Origin: Gammaproteobacteria bacterium
GTDB lineage: Bacteria > Pseudomonadota > Gammaproteobacteria > Halothiobacillales > Halothiobacillaceae
NCBI GenBank assembly: GCA_029335925.2
Contig: JARJMX020000212.1
Location: 1-16,972 of the forward strand
Reading direction: 5' to 3'
DNA length: 16,972 nt
Part shown: positions 1-8,359 of the stretch, in pieces
Layout: each line of letters starts with the position of its first letter
How positions within the stretch are numbered: the first letter of the stretch is position 1
Program-made: the position numbers and the translations under genes
Notes under the pieces: generated by a model
Databases searched by the model: none
The model's input: the letters and a program-made list of their open reading frames with translations, nothing else
Told to the model about the DNA's origin: nothing

Positions 1-361
1 CCTTTAGGCCCGCCTCGGTCAGGTCCAGGACCCGGCCCGCCGTGGTTTCCCCGCTCGGCAGCTCGAACTCGATGAACTGGCCCGGTTCCGGCACGAAGTC
101 GGCACCAAGATCCTCCGTCGGCAGGACGAAGACCTTGTCCAGATCGGGCAGGGGGAAGGCGGTGCCGGGGGCGATCTCGAAGCGCCCCTGCTCGCCGGCC
201 TGCATGCCCTGGAAGGCGAACTCCAGCCCCGGGCTGATGGTGCCATCGCCCACCAAAAGCTCCAGCGGGTCGTCTTCGGAGGCCGCGTCGATCTCGGTAC
301 CATCCGGAAGAGAGAGGCGGAAGGCAAGTCTGACCCGGCAGCCCGGGAGGATCTTAGCCAT
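1..361 (-). CDS. fkpB: FKBP-type peptidyl-prolyl isomerase, SlpA/FkpB type (3' end beyond window)
   Basis: Cytoplasmic FKBP-fold peptidyl-prolyl cis-trans isomerase/chaperone of the SlpA class. The 120 visible residues begin [14 protein letters not shown] and continue through a DGTEIDAASEDDPLELLVGDG segment and SPGLEFAFQGM, the usual FKBP beginning in which 'DGT' and 'G...I.PGLE.AL.GM' recur; an insert-in-flap region follows. The protein is cut by the left edge, so the C-terminus is not seen. The ATG at 361-359 overlaps the lspA stop by 8 nt, indicating translational coupling. The order lspA-fkpB (then ispH, expected off the left edge) is the standard gammaproteobacterial arrangement and supports the name. 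Family assignment is firm; the exact isomerase activity is inferred. Confidence 0.88.
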   Translation of the reverse strand, partial: MAKILPGCRVRLAFRLSLPDGTEIDAASEDDPLELLVGDGTISPGLEFAFQGMQAGEQGRFEIAPGTAFPLPDLDKVFVLPTEDLGADFVPEPGQFIEFELPSGETTAGRVLDLTEAGLK

Positions 362-839
362 GGGGTTTATCCTTCTTCTCGAACAGTATGAGCAGCGCCA
401 GAAGCACCGCGCCCACGGTGATGGCGGAGTCGGCGATATTGAAGGCCGGCCAGTGGTAGCCCTGCCAGTATAGGTCGATGAAGTCGACTACGTAACCAAG
501 CCAGACGCGGTCGATGGCATTACCCAGCGCCCCGCCGATGATCAGGGCGAGAGCGATGCCCGTCCAGCGCTCGTGGGCCTGCAGGCCGCGCATCCACACA
601 ACGAGCCAGGCGCTGACCCCGGCGGCGAGAGCCAAGAAGAACCAGCGCTGCCAGCCGGAGGCCTCTCCCAGGAAGCTGAACGCCGCGCCTGGGTTGTACA
701 TCAGGGTCAGGTTGAAGCCAGGGAAGATGGGCACCGGCTGGGCGTAGCCCAGGGCCGAGCGCGCCCACAGCTTGGTGGCCTGGTCGAGGAGGATGACGGC
801 CAAAGCCAGGCCGAGACCGCGTTTGAGGATCGGGCTCAT
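354..839 (-). CDS. lspA: Lipoprotein signal peptidase II
   Basis: Inner-membrane aspartyl protease that removes the signal peptide of diacylglyceryl-modified prolipoproteins. The 161-residue length is typical. Visible family motifs are LDQATK (D19), [12 protein letters not shown] (about residues 46-57), GNAIDR with the first catalytic aspartate D110, and FNIADS with the second catalytic aspartate D137. Four hydrophobic segments are present (about 8-22, 66-84, 92-108, 139-153). The ATG at 839-837 was chosen because it overlaps the ileS stop as ATGA (4 nt) and gives an N-terminus matching the family; an upstream in-frame extension reads through the ileS zinc-finger region and is spurious. It lies between ileS and fkpB in one operon. 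Inhibition by globomycin is known for the family. Confidence 0.97.
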   Translation of the reverse strand: MSPILKRGLGLALAVILLDQATKLWARSALGYAQPVPIFPGFNLTLMYNPGAAFSFLGEASGWQRWFFLALAAGVSAWLVVWMRGLQAHERWTGIALALIIGGALGNAIDRVWLGYVVDFIDLYWQGYHWPAFNIADSAITVGAVLLALLILFEKKDKPHG

Positions 840-3664
840 GCGAAGCGGCGGGTCTCGCCCGCGCCCTCGATATTCTCCACACAGCGTCCGCACAGCTTGG
901 GGTGGGCGGGGTGGCGGCCCACGTCCTCGCGGTGGTGCCAGCAGCGCACGCACTTGGGGTGCAGGCTGGCCTTAGCGGTGATAGCAATCCGTCCGCCGTC
1001 GATGTCCACCACGGTGCTCTCGGGCGGGCGTGCGGCGAGCGGGTGGACGCGGGCATAGGAGGTGATGAGCACAAAGCGCAGCTCATCCTCCAGCTTCCTG
1101 AGCACGGTGAGGGTAGCATCATCGGCATAAATGTCCACCTCGGCATCAAGATTGGCGCCGATGGTGCCGTGCTTGCGCAGCCCTTCGAGCACGGCCAGCA
1201 CCGGATCGCGCACGGCGAGGATGCGTGTCCAGTCCTTAGGGCCGAGCTCGGCATGCTCGTCCAGGCGCGTAAGGTTGGTGGTGTAGGTGGTGAGGAACAC
1301 GGACTCTTCTCGCGCTCCCGGCAGATAGCCCCATAGCTCCTCGGCGGTGAAGCTCGTAATCGGCGCGATCCAGCGCGTGAGGGCCTCGAGGATGTGCCAC
1401 TGCGCGGTCTGGCTGGAGCGGCGGGCGCGCGAGTTCGCCTGGCAGGTGTACTGGCGGTCCTTGGTCACGTCCAGGTAGAAGCCGCCTAGGGTCACCGAGC
1501 AGAAGTTGTGCACGGCATGGACGACCTGGTGGAAGTTGTAGGCTTCATACGCGGCGAGGATCTCGTCCTGCAGGCGCGCGGCCTGATCGACCGCCCACTG
1601 GTCCAGCGGCAGCATCTCCTTGAACGGCACGGCATCCTCAGGCTTGAAGTCCTTCAGGTTAGCCAAAAGGTAGCGGGCGGTGTTGCGGATGCGGCGGTAA
1701 GCATCGCCTGCGCGCTTGAGGATCTCATCAGAGACCGTGATCTCGCCGCGGTAGTCACTGAAGGCCACCCATAGGCGCAGCACGTCCGCACCAAGGCTGT
1801 TGATCACCTTCTGAGGGGCGATGACATTGCCGAGCGATTTGGACATCTTGCGCCCCTGCGCGTCCACGGTGAAGCCGTGGGTCAGCACTTGCCGGTACGG
1901 GGCGCGGCCATGCATGCCGATGGCGGTCATCAAGCTGGATTGGAACCAGCCTCGGTGTTGGTCGGAGCCCTCCAGGTATAGGTCGGCTGGGTCATGCAGC
2001 TCGGGCCGCTGGGCCAGCACGGCGAAGTGGGTCACGCCGGAGTCGAACCATACATCCAGGGTGTCGTTGACCTTGCGGTACTGCGCGGCCTCCTCGCCCA
2101 AGAGTTCTGCCGCATCGAGTTCAAACCAGGCATCCACGCCGCCCGATTCTATGCGCTGGGCGACCTGTTCGATCAGTTCCGGGGTGCGCGGGTGCAGCGC
2201 ACCGCTGTCCTTGTGCACGAACAGGGCGATAGGCACGCCCCAGGTGCGCTGGCGGGAGATGCACCAGTCTGGGCGCCCCTCGACCATCGCGGTGATGCGG
2301 TTCTCGCCCCACTCGGGCACCCAGCGGGTCGCCTTGATAGCCTCCAGCGCCTTGGCACGCAGGCCGTTCACGTCCATGCCAATGAACCATTGCGGGGTGG
2401 CACGGAAGATCAGCGGGGTTTTATGCCGCCAACAGTGTGGGAAGCTGTGGTTGAGTTTGCTGGCGTGCTGCAAGCGGCCACGCTCGCGCAGAAGCTCAAT
2501 GATGACCGAGTTGGCCTTGCTTACGTGCAGCCCCTCGACAAAGGGGGTGCCTGGCTTGAAGCGCCCAAAATCGTCCACTGGGTTGTCCACCGGCAGACCG
2601 TAGCGGCTGCCGACGACATAGTCCTCCTGGCCATGGCCGGGGGCGGTGTGGACCGCGCCGGTGCCAGCGTCTGTGGTGACATGCTCGCCGAGGATGATCG
2701 GCACCTGGCGCTCAAGGAAGGGATGCTTAAGCTTGAGGCCCTCGAGCACGGCGCCCTTGCCGCGACCAACGATGGCCGCGCCTTCCAGCCCGTAGCGCTT
2801 GAGGGTGGCCTCGACCAGCGCCTCGGCCAGCAGCAGACGCGCGTCCTTAGCCTGCACCAGCACATAGTCCAGCTCGCCGTTGAGTGCCACGCCTTGGTTG
2901 GCGGGCAGGGTCCAGGGGGTGGTGGTCCAGATGATGACCTCGATCGGGCCGCTGCCTTCCGCGCGCAACGCGCTTTCAAAGGCGGCTTGATCGACCGCCT
3001 GGAAGCGCACGTCGATGGCATCCGAGGTCTTGTCCTGGTACTCCACCTCGGCCTCGGCCAGCGCGGAGCCGCAGTCCACGCACCAGTGCACCGGCTTTTG
3101 GCCCTGCACCAGGTGGCCGTTGGTGATGATCTTGCCGAGGGCGCGTAGGATGTCGGCCTCGAACTTGTAGTCCATGGTCAGGTAGGGGTGGTCCCAATCG
3201 CCCAGCACGCCCAGTCGCATGAAGTCCGCCTTCTGGCGTTCCACCTGGTCCGCGGCATAGGCGCGGCAGGCGTTGCGGAAATCACGCACGCTTACCCTAT
3301 CGCCCGCCTTGCCCAGTTTTTTCTCCACCTGCAGCTCGATCGGCAGGCCGTGGCAGTCCCAGCCTGGCACGTACGGCGCGTCGAAGCCTGCCAGGGTCTT
3401 GCTCTTGACAATGATGTCCTTGAGCACCTTGTTGACGGCGTGGCCGAGGTGGATGTCGCCGTTGGCGTAGGGCGGACCATCGTGCAGCACGAATTTTGGC
3501 CGACCGGCGCAGGACTCGCGGATGCGTCCGTACAGGTTTTTCTCCTGCCAGCGGGCCAGTATTTCCGGTTCGCGCTGCGGCAGGTTGCCGCGCATGGGGA
3601 AGTCGGTTTCCGGCAGGTTGAGCGTGGCCTTGTAGAGGGATTCGCTGGCGGTGTCTTTGGACAT
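836..3664 (-). CDS. ileS: Isoleucyl-tRNA synthetase
   Basis: Class I aminoacyl-tRNA synthetase that charges tRNA-Ile in the cytoplasm and edits misactivated valine. The 942 residues compare with about 938 in Escherichia coli. Seen in order: the N-terminal Rossmann part with the HIGH-class motif HLGH (72-75), the inserted CP1 editing domain with [11 protein letters not shown], the KMSKS loop (606-610), the anticodon-binding helical domain, and a C-terminal zinc ribbon with C905, C908, C925 and C928. The zinc-ribbon form is the ordinary bacterial type. The start [20 protein letters not shown] is supported by family similarity; the longer in-frame ORF upstream runs antisense-like through ribF and is rejected. 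It is 38 nt downstream of ribF and overlaps lspA by 4 nt. No T-box or strong Shine-Dalgarno was seen before it. Confidence 0.98.
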   Translation of the reverse strand: MSKDTASESLYKATLNLPETDFPMRGNLPQREPEILARWQEKNLYGRIRESCAGRPKFVLHDGPPYANGDIHLGHAVNKVLKDIIVKSKTLAGFDAPYVPGWDCHGLPIELQVEKKLGKAGDRVSVRDFRNACRAYAADQVERQKADFMRLGVLGDWDHPYLTMDYKFEADILRALGKIITNGHLVQGQKPVHWCVDCGSALAEAEVEYQDKTSDAIDVRFQAVDQAAFESALRAEGSGPIEVIIWTTTPWTLPANQGVALNGELDYVLVQAKDARLLLAEALVEATLKRYGLEGAAIVGRGKGAVLEGLKLKHPFLERQVPIILGEHVTTDAGTGAVHTAPGHGQEDYVVGSRYGLPVDNPVDDFGRFKPGTPFVEGLHVSKANSVIIELLRERGRLQHASKLNHSFPHCWRHKTPLIFRATPQWFIGMDVNGLRAKALEAIKATRWVPEWGENRITAMVEGRPDWCISRQRTWGVPIALFVHKDSGALHPRTPELIEQVAQRIESGGVDAWFELDAAELLGEEAAQYRKVNDTLDVWFDSGVTHFAVLAQRPELHDPADLYLEGSDQHRGWFQSSLMTAIGMHGRAPYRQVLTHGFTVDAQGRKMSKSLGNVIAPQKVINSLGADVLRLWVAFSDYRGEITVSDEILKRAGDAYRRIRNTARYLLANLKDFKPEDAVPFKEMLPLDQWAVDQAARLQDEILAAYEAYNFHQVVHAVHNFCSVTLGGFYLDVTKDRQYTCQANSRARRSSQTAQWHILEALTRWIAPITSFTAEELWGYLPGAREESVFLTTYTTNLTRLDEHAELGPKDWTRILAVRDPVLAVLEGLRKHGTIGANLDAEVDIYADDATLTVLRKLEDELRFVLITSYARVHPLAARPPESTVVDIDGGRIAITAKASLHPKCVRCWHHREDVGRHPAHPKLCGRCVENIEGAGETRRFA

Positions 3665-3702
3665 GGGAAGACGCGGGAAAATAAGAAACAAATGAGTCCG
3701 GA

Positions 3703-4659
3703 TTATTTCCGATTTGCCTTGATCTTGCCAGTAAGAAGATCCCGTGCCGCTGCGGCGTCCTTGGCGATCTGCTTGACCAGTTCGTCCAGGCTCGTGAAGC
3801 GCCGCTCCTCGCGGATGAAGGCGCGGAAGCGCACCTCCACCCGTTGGCCATAGGCATCGCCCGACCAGTCGAAGATATGAGCCTCGACACGCGGTGTCAG
3901 CCCGCCGACGGTAGGGCGGATGCCGGCGTTGGCGACGCCGGGCAGGGGGCGGTCGGTGAGGCCGAGGATCTCGACGGCGTACACCCCATGCAGGGCGAAG
4001 TGCTTGCGTCCCAGTGGCAGGTTGAGGGTGGGGAAACCGAGCAGGCGGCCGCGTTTGTCGCCGTGAGTGACACGGGCGCACAGGCTGTAGGGGTGTCCTA
4101 ACAGGCGGGCGGCGTCATCCAGTCTCCCTTCGCTGAGGGCGGCGCGCACCAGGGTGCTGGAAATGCGTTCGCCGTCCTGCATGACCTGCGGGGTGGACTC
4201 GACCGAGAAGCCGTGCTTCGCGCCCATCCGCTGCAGCAGAGTGAAGTCGCCGCGCCGCGCATAGCCGAAGCGGAAGTCGTCACCGATCAGGACATGGCGG
4301 ACGTGGAGTTTCCCGACCAGAATGTCACGCACGAAGTCCTCAGCGGGCTGGGTGGCGAGAGCGGAGTTGAAGCGCAGGATGCGCAGCTCATCGACGAGTC
4401 CGGAAGCAGCGAGCCAGGCGGCCTTCTCGCGCAGGCTCATCAGGCGCGGCACGGGCGTCGGAGAAAAGACCTCGCGCGGCAAGGGCTCGAAGGTCAGCAC
4501 CACGCGCCGGAGGCCTTCGGTCCTGGCCACATCATCCAGCCTCTGCATCAGGGCCTGATGGCCGAGGTGGAGGCCGTCAAAATTGCCGATGGTTACGGCG
4601 CTGCCTGTCGGTGTAGCCGCAGGATGTCTGCGGGCCGCCCCCCCAAGGATCAGCTCCAT
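3703..4659 (-). CDS. ribF: Bifunctional riboflavin kinase / FAD synthetase
   Basis: Converts riboflavin to FMN and FMN to FAD in the cytoplasm. The 318 residues match the prokaryotic bifunctional RibF. The N-terminal nucleotidyltransferase domain shows [13 protein letters not shown] with HLGH at 31-34, followed by [11 protein letters not shown] (about 66-76) and a FISSTLVR-like segment (ERISSTLVR, about 164-172). The C-terminal flavokinase domain shows GFPTLNL (208-214), the conserved PTxN site, then HGVYAVEI and [10 protein letters not shown]. The ATG at 4659-4657 overlaps the end of murJ by 10 nt; a longer frame that runs back into murJ was rejected. The murJ-ribF-ileS-lspA order is conserved in gammaproteobacteria. 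No FMN riboswitch precedes it, as expected for a gene internal to an operon. Confidence 0.97.
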   Translation of the reverse strand: MELILGGAARRHPAATPTGSAVTIGNFDGLHLGHQALMQRLDDVARTEGLRRVVLTFEPLPREVFSPTPVPRLMSLREKAAWLAASGLVDELRILRFNSALATQPAEDFVRDILVGKLHVRHVLIGDDFRFGYARRGDFTLLQRMGAKHGFSVESTPQVMQDGERISSTLVRAALSEGRLDDAARLLGHPYSLCARVTHGDKRGRLLGFPTLNLPLGRKHFALHGVYAVEILGLTDRPLPGVANAGIRPTVGGLTPRVEAHIFDWSGDAYGQRVEVRFRAFIREERRFTSLDELVKQIAKDAAAARDLLTGKIKANRK

Positions 4660-6221
4660 GTCGTCTCCTCCCGCTTCAGGTCGCGCGGCCGCAGGCCGAG
4701 AGCGATGAGCAGGATGCCATAAACCGCGGCCGCGCCGAGCACGAGGCCGACGAGCCACAGGGCGCGCTGGCTGCCGTGCATGACGGACCAGGCGGCAAGC
4801 TCGGGGGTGAGCAGGAACAGGAATCCTCCCATGCCCAGGGTGGCCCCACCGGCCTGCAGGGCCAGTTTGCGCCACTGACGGCTGGGTTGGTAGACGGCGC
4901 TTCCGCGCAGGGCGCGGTACAGCCAGAAGGCATTGAGCGAGGCGGCGAAGGCGGTGGCGGCGGCCAGCGCGGCATGGGCGCCGGGGATCGCAAGCAGGAT
5001 CATCGGCACCACCACGGCCGCCTTGAAGGCGAGGTTGGCGAGCACTGCGCGGAGGCCGATCTTCACCGGGGTGGTGGTATCCTGCCGCGCATAGAAGCCG
5101 GGGGCCAGCACCTTAATCAGCAGAAAGCCGGGCAGGCCGAGGCTGTAAGCGATCAGGGCAAGCTGGGCCATGGCGGTGTCGTGGGCGGAAAACTCGCCGT
5201 GCTGGAACAGGGTGGCGAGCAGGGGACCGGCCAGCAGGATCAGCCCTACGGTAGCCGGCAGGGCGAGCAGCACGGTCAGGCGCAGGCCCCAGTCGAGGGT
5301 CTGGTTGAAGTCGGTACCCGAGTTTGCGGCATGCTCGCGCGAGAGCTTGGGCAGGATGACGGTGGCGAGTGCCACGCCGAACATGCCGAGCGGGAACTCC
5401 ACCAGCCGGTCCGAGTAGTACAGCCAAGACACGGAGCCTGCGATCAGGAAGGAGGCGAGGATGGTGTCGATCAAGAGATTCAGTTGCGTGACCGACGAGC
5501 CGAAGATCGCTGGCAGCATGAGCCTCAGGGTCTTGTTCACGCCCGCGTGACAGCGAGCAATCCTGGGTCTTGGCAGTAGGCCCATGCGCCACAGCCAGGG
5601 CAGCTGAAAGAAAAGCTGCACCGCGCCGGCGACAAACACCCCCCAGGAGAGCACGATCAGGGGCTCCTTTGCATGGTGGGCGCCGAGAAAGGCCGCACCG
5701 ATCAGCACGATGTTGAGCCACACCGGGGTAAGCGCAGGGATGGCGAACCGGCCGAAGCTGTTAAGCAGACTGCTGGCGAAGGCAGTCAGCGAGATAAAGA
5801 ACAGGTAGGGGAAAACGATACGCAGCATGGTCTCCGCCAGCGCCATCTGCTCGGGGTTTCCCGTGAAACCTGGGGCGAACAGCAGCAACAGGAGGGGGGC
5901 GGCAGCGACACCGATCGTCGTCACCAGCAGCAGCACCGCGCCCAGGGTACCGGCGACATGGGCAATGTAGTCGAGCATCTCCTCTTGGCTGCGCTTCTCG
6001 CGGTACTCCGCCAGCACCGGCACAAAGGCCTGCTGGAAGGCGCCTTCGGCGAACAGGCGGCGCAGGAAGTTGGGGATTTTGAAGACCACAAAAAAGGCGT
6101 CGGTTGCGGCTGAGGCGCCAAACAGGCGGGCGAAGACGATGTCGCGGACAAAACCAAGGATGCGTGAGATCAGCGTCATCGTGCTGATCACGGCGGTGGA
6201 CTTAAGAAGGGAGCGGCTCAT
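4650..6221 (-). CDS. murJ: Lipid II flippase MurJ (MviN)
   Basis: MOP-superfamily inner-membrane protein that flips the peptidoglycan precursor lipid II to the periplasm. Its 523 residues form about 14 hydrophobic segments. The N-terminus carries the hallmark RILGFVRDIVFARLFGA..ATDAFFVVFK and PNFLRRLFAEGAFQQAFVPVL. R20, R26 and R54 correspond to the functionally important arginines described near positions 18, 24 and 52 of the E. coli protein. It is the first gene of the minus-strand operon and the last residues (ETTWS) overlap ribF by 10 nt. No Shine-Dalgarno is visible before the ATG; a TAGAAT hexamer ends 6 nt upstream, so the transcript could be leaderless (see findings). Confidence 0.97.
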   Translation of the reverse strand: MSRSLLKSTAVISTMTLISRILGFVRDIVFARLFGASAATDAFFVVFKIPNFLRRLFAEGAFQQAFVPVLAEYREKRSQEEMLDYIAHVAGTLGAVLLLVTTIGVAAAPLLLLLFAPGFTGNPEQMALAETMLRIVFPYLFFISLTAFASSLLNSFGRFAIPALTPVWLNIVLIGAAFLGAHHAKEPLIVLSWGVFVAGAVQLFFQLPWLWRMGLLPRPRIARCHAGVNKTLRLMLPAIFGSSVTQLNLLIDTILASFLIAGSVSWLYYSDRLVEFPLGMFGVALATVILPKLSREHAANSGTDFNQTLDWGLRLTVLLALPATVGLILLAGPLLATLFQHGEFSAHDTAMAQLALIAYSLGLPGFLLIKVLAPGFYARQDTTTPVKIGLRAVLANLAFKAAVVVPMILLAIPGAHAALAAATAFAASLNAFWLYRALRGSAVYQPSRQWRKLALQAGGATLGMGGFLFLLTPELAAWSVMHGSQRALWLVGLVLGAAAVYGILLIALGLRPRDLKREETTWS

Positions 6222-6362
6222 GTGGACATTCTACGCTGTCGTAGCCGCTTGGCGGGCTTTGCGGCGAGGATGGCTTCTGTGTGGCACGACTGGATATCTT
6301 TGGCATCGCAGGTGGGCTTGCCTGCTAGAATTAACTTTTTTCCTGTAAGGGTTACCCCGTTC
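6222..6362. promoter_or_regulatory. Divergent intergenic region between murJ and the psiE-like gene
   Basis: A 141-bp spacer between two divergently transcribed genes must hold start signals for both. On the plus strand a TAGAAT hexamer lies at 6326-6331, with TTGGCA at 6300-6305; the 20-bp spacing is longer than ideal for sigma-70. An AAGGG ribosome-binding candidate at 6347-6351 sits 11 nt before the psiE-like ATG. On the minus strand TAGAAT (6233-6228) ends 6 nt before the murJ ATG and has no recognisable -35. The ribosomal protein S20 gene often found divergent from murJ in gammaproteobacteria is not here. Promoter placement is inference. Confidence 0.35.
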
Positions 6363-6785
6363 ATGCTCGATCGTTTCGAAGCCCTGTTGCGCCAAGTGGT
6401 TGCGGGCCTGCGTCTGGCTTTGATGGTGTTCATGATCCTTTACTTGGCGACCTGCCTGTTGGGGCTCGGCGGCAAGCTCATGGCCTACCTGCCGCAGCTC
6501 GGCGCGCCCGACTTCCATCCGGTGCAGGCCATCCTCAATGACGCTCTGTTCACCCTCATTGTGCTGGCGATCGTGCGCTCGTTGTTCATCAACGACAGCT
6601 TCCGCTACGCGCTGACCTTCCTCGAGGTCGGTTTCGTCGTCTTGTTGCGCAAGCTGATCCTGCTCGAGACGACGCCACACGAAGTGTGGGTGCTGCTGGT
6701 GCTGGGCGTGATCAGCGCGCTGTTCTTTTCGCTGATTCTGTTGACCCACCGCATGCGCAAGACGATCACCCCCGCGCAGGGATGA
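6363..6785 (+). CDS. PsiE-like small membrane protein
   Basis: A 140-residue protein with four predicted membrane segments (about 16-36, 60-78, 82-100, 107-127) and short charged loops, ending in a basic tail (THRMRKTITPAQG). Size, four-helix layout and the segment RYALTFLEVGFVVLLRKLILLE resemble the phosphate-starvation-inducible PsiE family, whose biochemical role is unknown. I did not see a Pho box. The ATG at 6363 was chosen because it follows an AAGGG and begins the conserved-looking part; an in-frame ATG upstream would add a non-conserved stretch. It is divergent from murJ and convergent with the desulfidase gene, with only 3 nt between the two stop codons. The assignment rests on overall appearance, so the symbol is left empty. 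Confidence 0.62.
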   Translation: MLDRFEALLRQVVAGLRLALMVFMILYLATCLLGLGGKLMAYLPQLGAPDFHPVQAILNDALFTLIVLAIVRSLFINDSFRYALTFLEVGFVVLLRKLILLETTPHEVWVLLVLGVISALFFSLILLTHRMRKTITPAQG

Positions 6786-6788
6786 GGA

Positions 6789-7751
6789 TCACACTCCGTT
6801 GCGCAGCATGAGCTCCGGTGGGTGAGGCTCGAGGTAGACCTGGCCGGCTACGTAGGGGTGCGGGTGACGGCGGAAGTGGTGGCGCAACAGGGTAATCGGC
6901 ACGATCAGCGGCACCCGACCTTCGCGGTAGTCGTCGATGACCCGCGCCAGCTCCTCGCGGTCGCCACCGTCCAGCTCGTTGTGCAGGTAGCCGACCAGGT
7001 GCTGGAGCACGTTGGCATTCTTGCCGCGGCTGGCGATGTGTTTGAGGCCGCGCATGAGGATGAGCAGATAGTCGCGCCCCAGGGTGTCAAGGTCGGCATG
7101 GCGTAGGTTGGCGAGCAGCCGGCCGAGGTCGGTGTAGCTCTGCGGGTGATGCGCCAGCAGCAGGAGCTTGTGGCGGGTGTGGAAGTCGAGCAGGGCAGCG
7201 GCGCTCAGCCCCTCATCATGCACCATGCGGCGCCAGCGGTGCAGGGTGAAGACGCGGGTGATGAAGTTGTCCCGTAGCACCGGGTCACCGAGGCGACCTT
7301 CTTCTTCGCAAGGTATTTCTGGGCGCGCAGCCATAAAGACCTCTGCAAATTGGCCCACGCCCTTTTTCTCCGGCGGGCGATTGTTCGACCAGCCGTCGTA
7401 CAGGGACACCCGCTCCATGCCGCAGCTCGGCGACTTGCTTTTGAGGATGTAGCCGCACAGCTCGGGATGCTTCGCCGCCTGTTCGGTGCCGCTGGCGCGC
7501 AGGGCGTCGGTGACGTCCAGTGCATGGTCTTTATTGCCGAGCACCCGCACCTCGCCGTTGACTCGTACCAAGCGCAGGGTCTGGCGCGGGATGCCCAAAC
7601 CGATCGCCACCTCCGGGCAGAACGGTATGAAGTGGAAGAACTGGCCGAGGGTGTGGATGATGTAGTTATCGCGCTTGTGGCCGCCATCGAAGCGGACCGC
7701 TTCGCCAAGCAGGCAGCTGCTGATGCCGACGGGGATGCGGATTTCCTGCAT
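6789..7751 (-). CDS. DUF523-DUF1722 protein, RudS-like desulfidase candidate
   Basis: A 320-residue cytoplasmic two-domain protein. Residues about 5-150 are DUF523: IPVGISSCLLGEAVRFDGGH, FCPEVAIGLGIPRQTLRLV, and LKSKSPSCGMERVSLY. Cysteines C13, C45 and C110 lie where the TudS thiouracil desulfidase family places its [4Fe-4S] ligands, with E47 close by as in the reported active site. Residues about 190-306 are DUF1722 (YbgA-like), with FHTRHKLLLLAHHP and HIASRGKNANVLQHLVGYL. The fused architecture has been named RudS and linked to removing sulfur from thiolated nucleotides or tRNA 4-thiouridine; activity here is inferred. The ATG at 7751 has AAAGG about 8 nt upstream; an alternative TTG start at 7796 adds 15 poorly supported residues. 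Confidence 0.85.
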   Translation of the reverse strand: MQEIRIPVGISSCLLGEAVRFDGGHKRDNYIIHTLGQFFHFIPFCPEVAIGLGIPRQTLRLVRVNGEVRVLGNKDHALDVTDALRASGTEQAAKHPELCGYILKSKSPSCGMERVSLYDGWSNNRPPEKKGVGQFAEVFMAARPEIPCEEEGRLGDPVLRDNFITRVFTLHRWRRMVHDEGLSAAALLDFHTRHKLLLLAHHPQSYTDLGRLLANLRHADLDTLGRDYLLILMRGLKHIASRGKNANVLQHLVGYLHNELDGGDREELARVIDDYREGRVPLIVPITLLRHHFRRHPHPYVAGQVYLEPHPPELMLRNGV

Positions 7752-7810
7752 GGGGGGAACCTTTACCGGGGGCGTCTTGGCGCAGGATATCAGCAAAAAA
7801 CGACCCGCCG

Positions 7811-8037
7811 ATGCGTCCGCTCTTTCCCCTCCTGACCCTGCCTGTGTTGCTTGCTCCGGCCAGCGCCCTCCTTGCGGCCGCGCTCGAGCCTGAGCTTACG
7901 ATCGCCCGAGCCGCCTGCCGCAGCGGCTGGACGAGTCACCATCTGCCGTGACGGTGATCGATCGCAAGATGTTGCGCGAGGCGGGCGTATGTCGCATCGC
8001 CGACATCTACTTAGCGAGGCGAGCCTGGATGAGTTGA
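7811..8037 (+). pseudogene. Remnant of a TonB-dependent receptor (signal peptide and plug start only)
   Basis: From ATG 7811 the frame encodes a clear signal peptide (MRPLFPLLTLPVLLAPASA, then LLAAALEPELTIA) and stops at 7949-7951. In another frame, from about 7903, the sequence reads RPSRLPQRLDESPSAVTVID, then RKMLREAGVCRIADIY, the typical beginning of a TonB-dependent receptor plug (family pattern 'aPSaVTVIdre.i..sGarriaDllRlVPG'). Joining the frames needs one extra C in the run at 7905-7907, giving TIAPSRLPQRL, so a single-base deletion is the likely lesion. After about 8000 the similarity ends, the frame closes at 8035-8037, and no plug remainder or beta-barrel follows. Which outer-membrane substrate it served cannot be told. 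It is divergent from the desulfidase gene. Confidence 0.72.
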
Positions 8038-8359
8038 TGAGCCAAATCCGCCTGATTTAACGGGAGTGCACGGGTCTGGCGCGGTGTTCGCTCAGTCAGC
8101 GTTGCTGCACTGCCACAAAGTAGATAGAATTGCAAAAAAATCAGCAAGCTACTCTCGGAGTTCCTAACCGTGTAAGTCTCTTTCTTGCTGCGAGCCAACT
8201 TCAACGCACACCACGCTTGCACGAGGCTGCACACCCAATTCACTGCGTCTTGCTGGTCCGGATCGCTCGGGGTTCGTTCTCTATCCCGCTGGCCGGAAAG
8301 ACACACCTACGTTCGTCCCAACCGCTGCCACTGGCTGGCAACCACCACGGAATAGAAGA
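8038..8359. other. Non-coding stretch before the SulP gene
   Basis: About 320 nt without a credible gene. Short frames on both strands lack a start signal or recognisable protein pattern. Composition is less GC-rich than the flanking genes. A candidate promoter lies at 8102-8130, which leaves a long leader of roughly 220 nt before the transporter. No terminator, riboswitch consensus or transposon end was recognised. Together with the receptor remnant this looks like decayed DNA at the edge of an insertion or deletion. Confidence 0.5.
8102..8130 (+). promoter_or_regulatory. Candidate sigma-70 promoter for the SulP-Usp unit
   Basis: TTGCTG at 8102-8107 and TAGAAT at 8125-8130 are separated by exactly 17 nt. 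The -10 matches 5 of 6 consensus bases and the -35 matches 3 of 6. Transcription would start near 8137, leaving about 220 nt of 5' UTR. It is the only well-spaced pair I found between the desulfidase gene and the transporter. Confidence 0.42.

Noticed and set aside
1994..3148. Open frame of 384 codons on the plus strand
   Set aside because: Antisense to ileS, which has complete HIGH, KMSKS and zinc motifs in register; no ribosome binding site or family pattern in the antisense frame.
836..4081. Longer IleS start giving 1081 residues
   Set aside because: The extra 139 residues read out of frame through the 3' part of rib[19 protein letters not shown] at 3664 is the family-like N-terminus.
8014..8060. 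SEASLDELMSQIRLI segment, reminiscent of the 'SLEELM' opening of some outer-membrane receptors
   Set aside because: Only about 15 residues in a different frame from the plug remnant and located after it; too short to claim.
8007..8306. Minus-strand frame of 99 codons and plus-strand frame 8130-8363
   Set aside because: Both lack start signals and family resemblance; the plus frame ends at the SulP start and overlaps the candidate leader.
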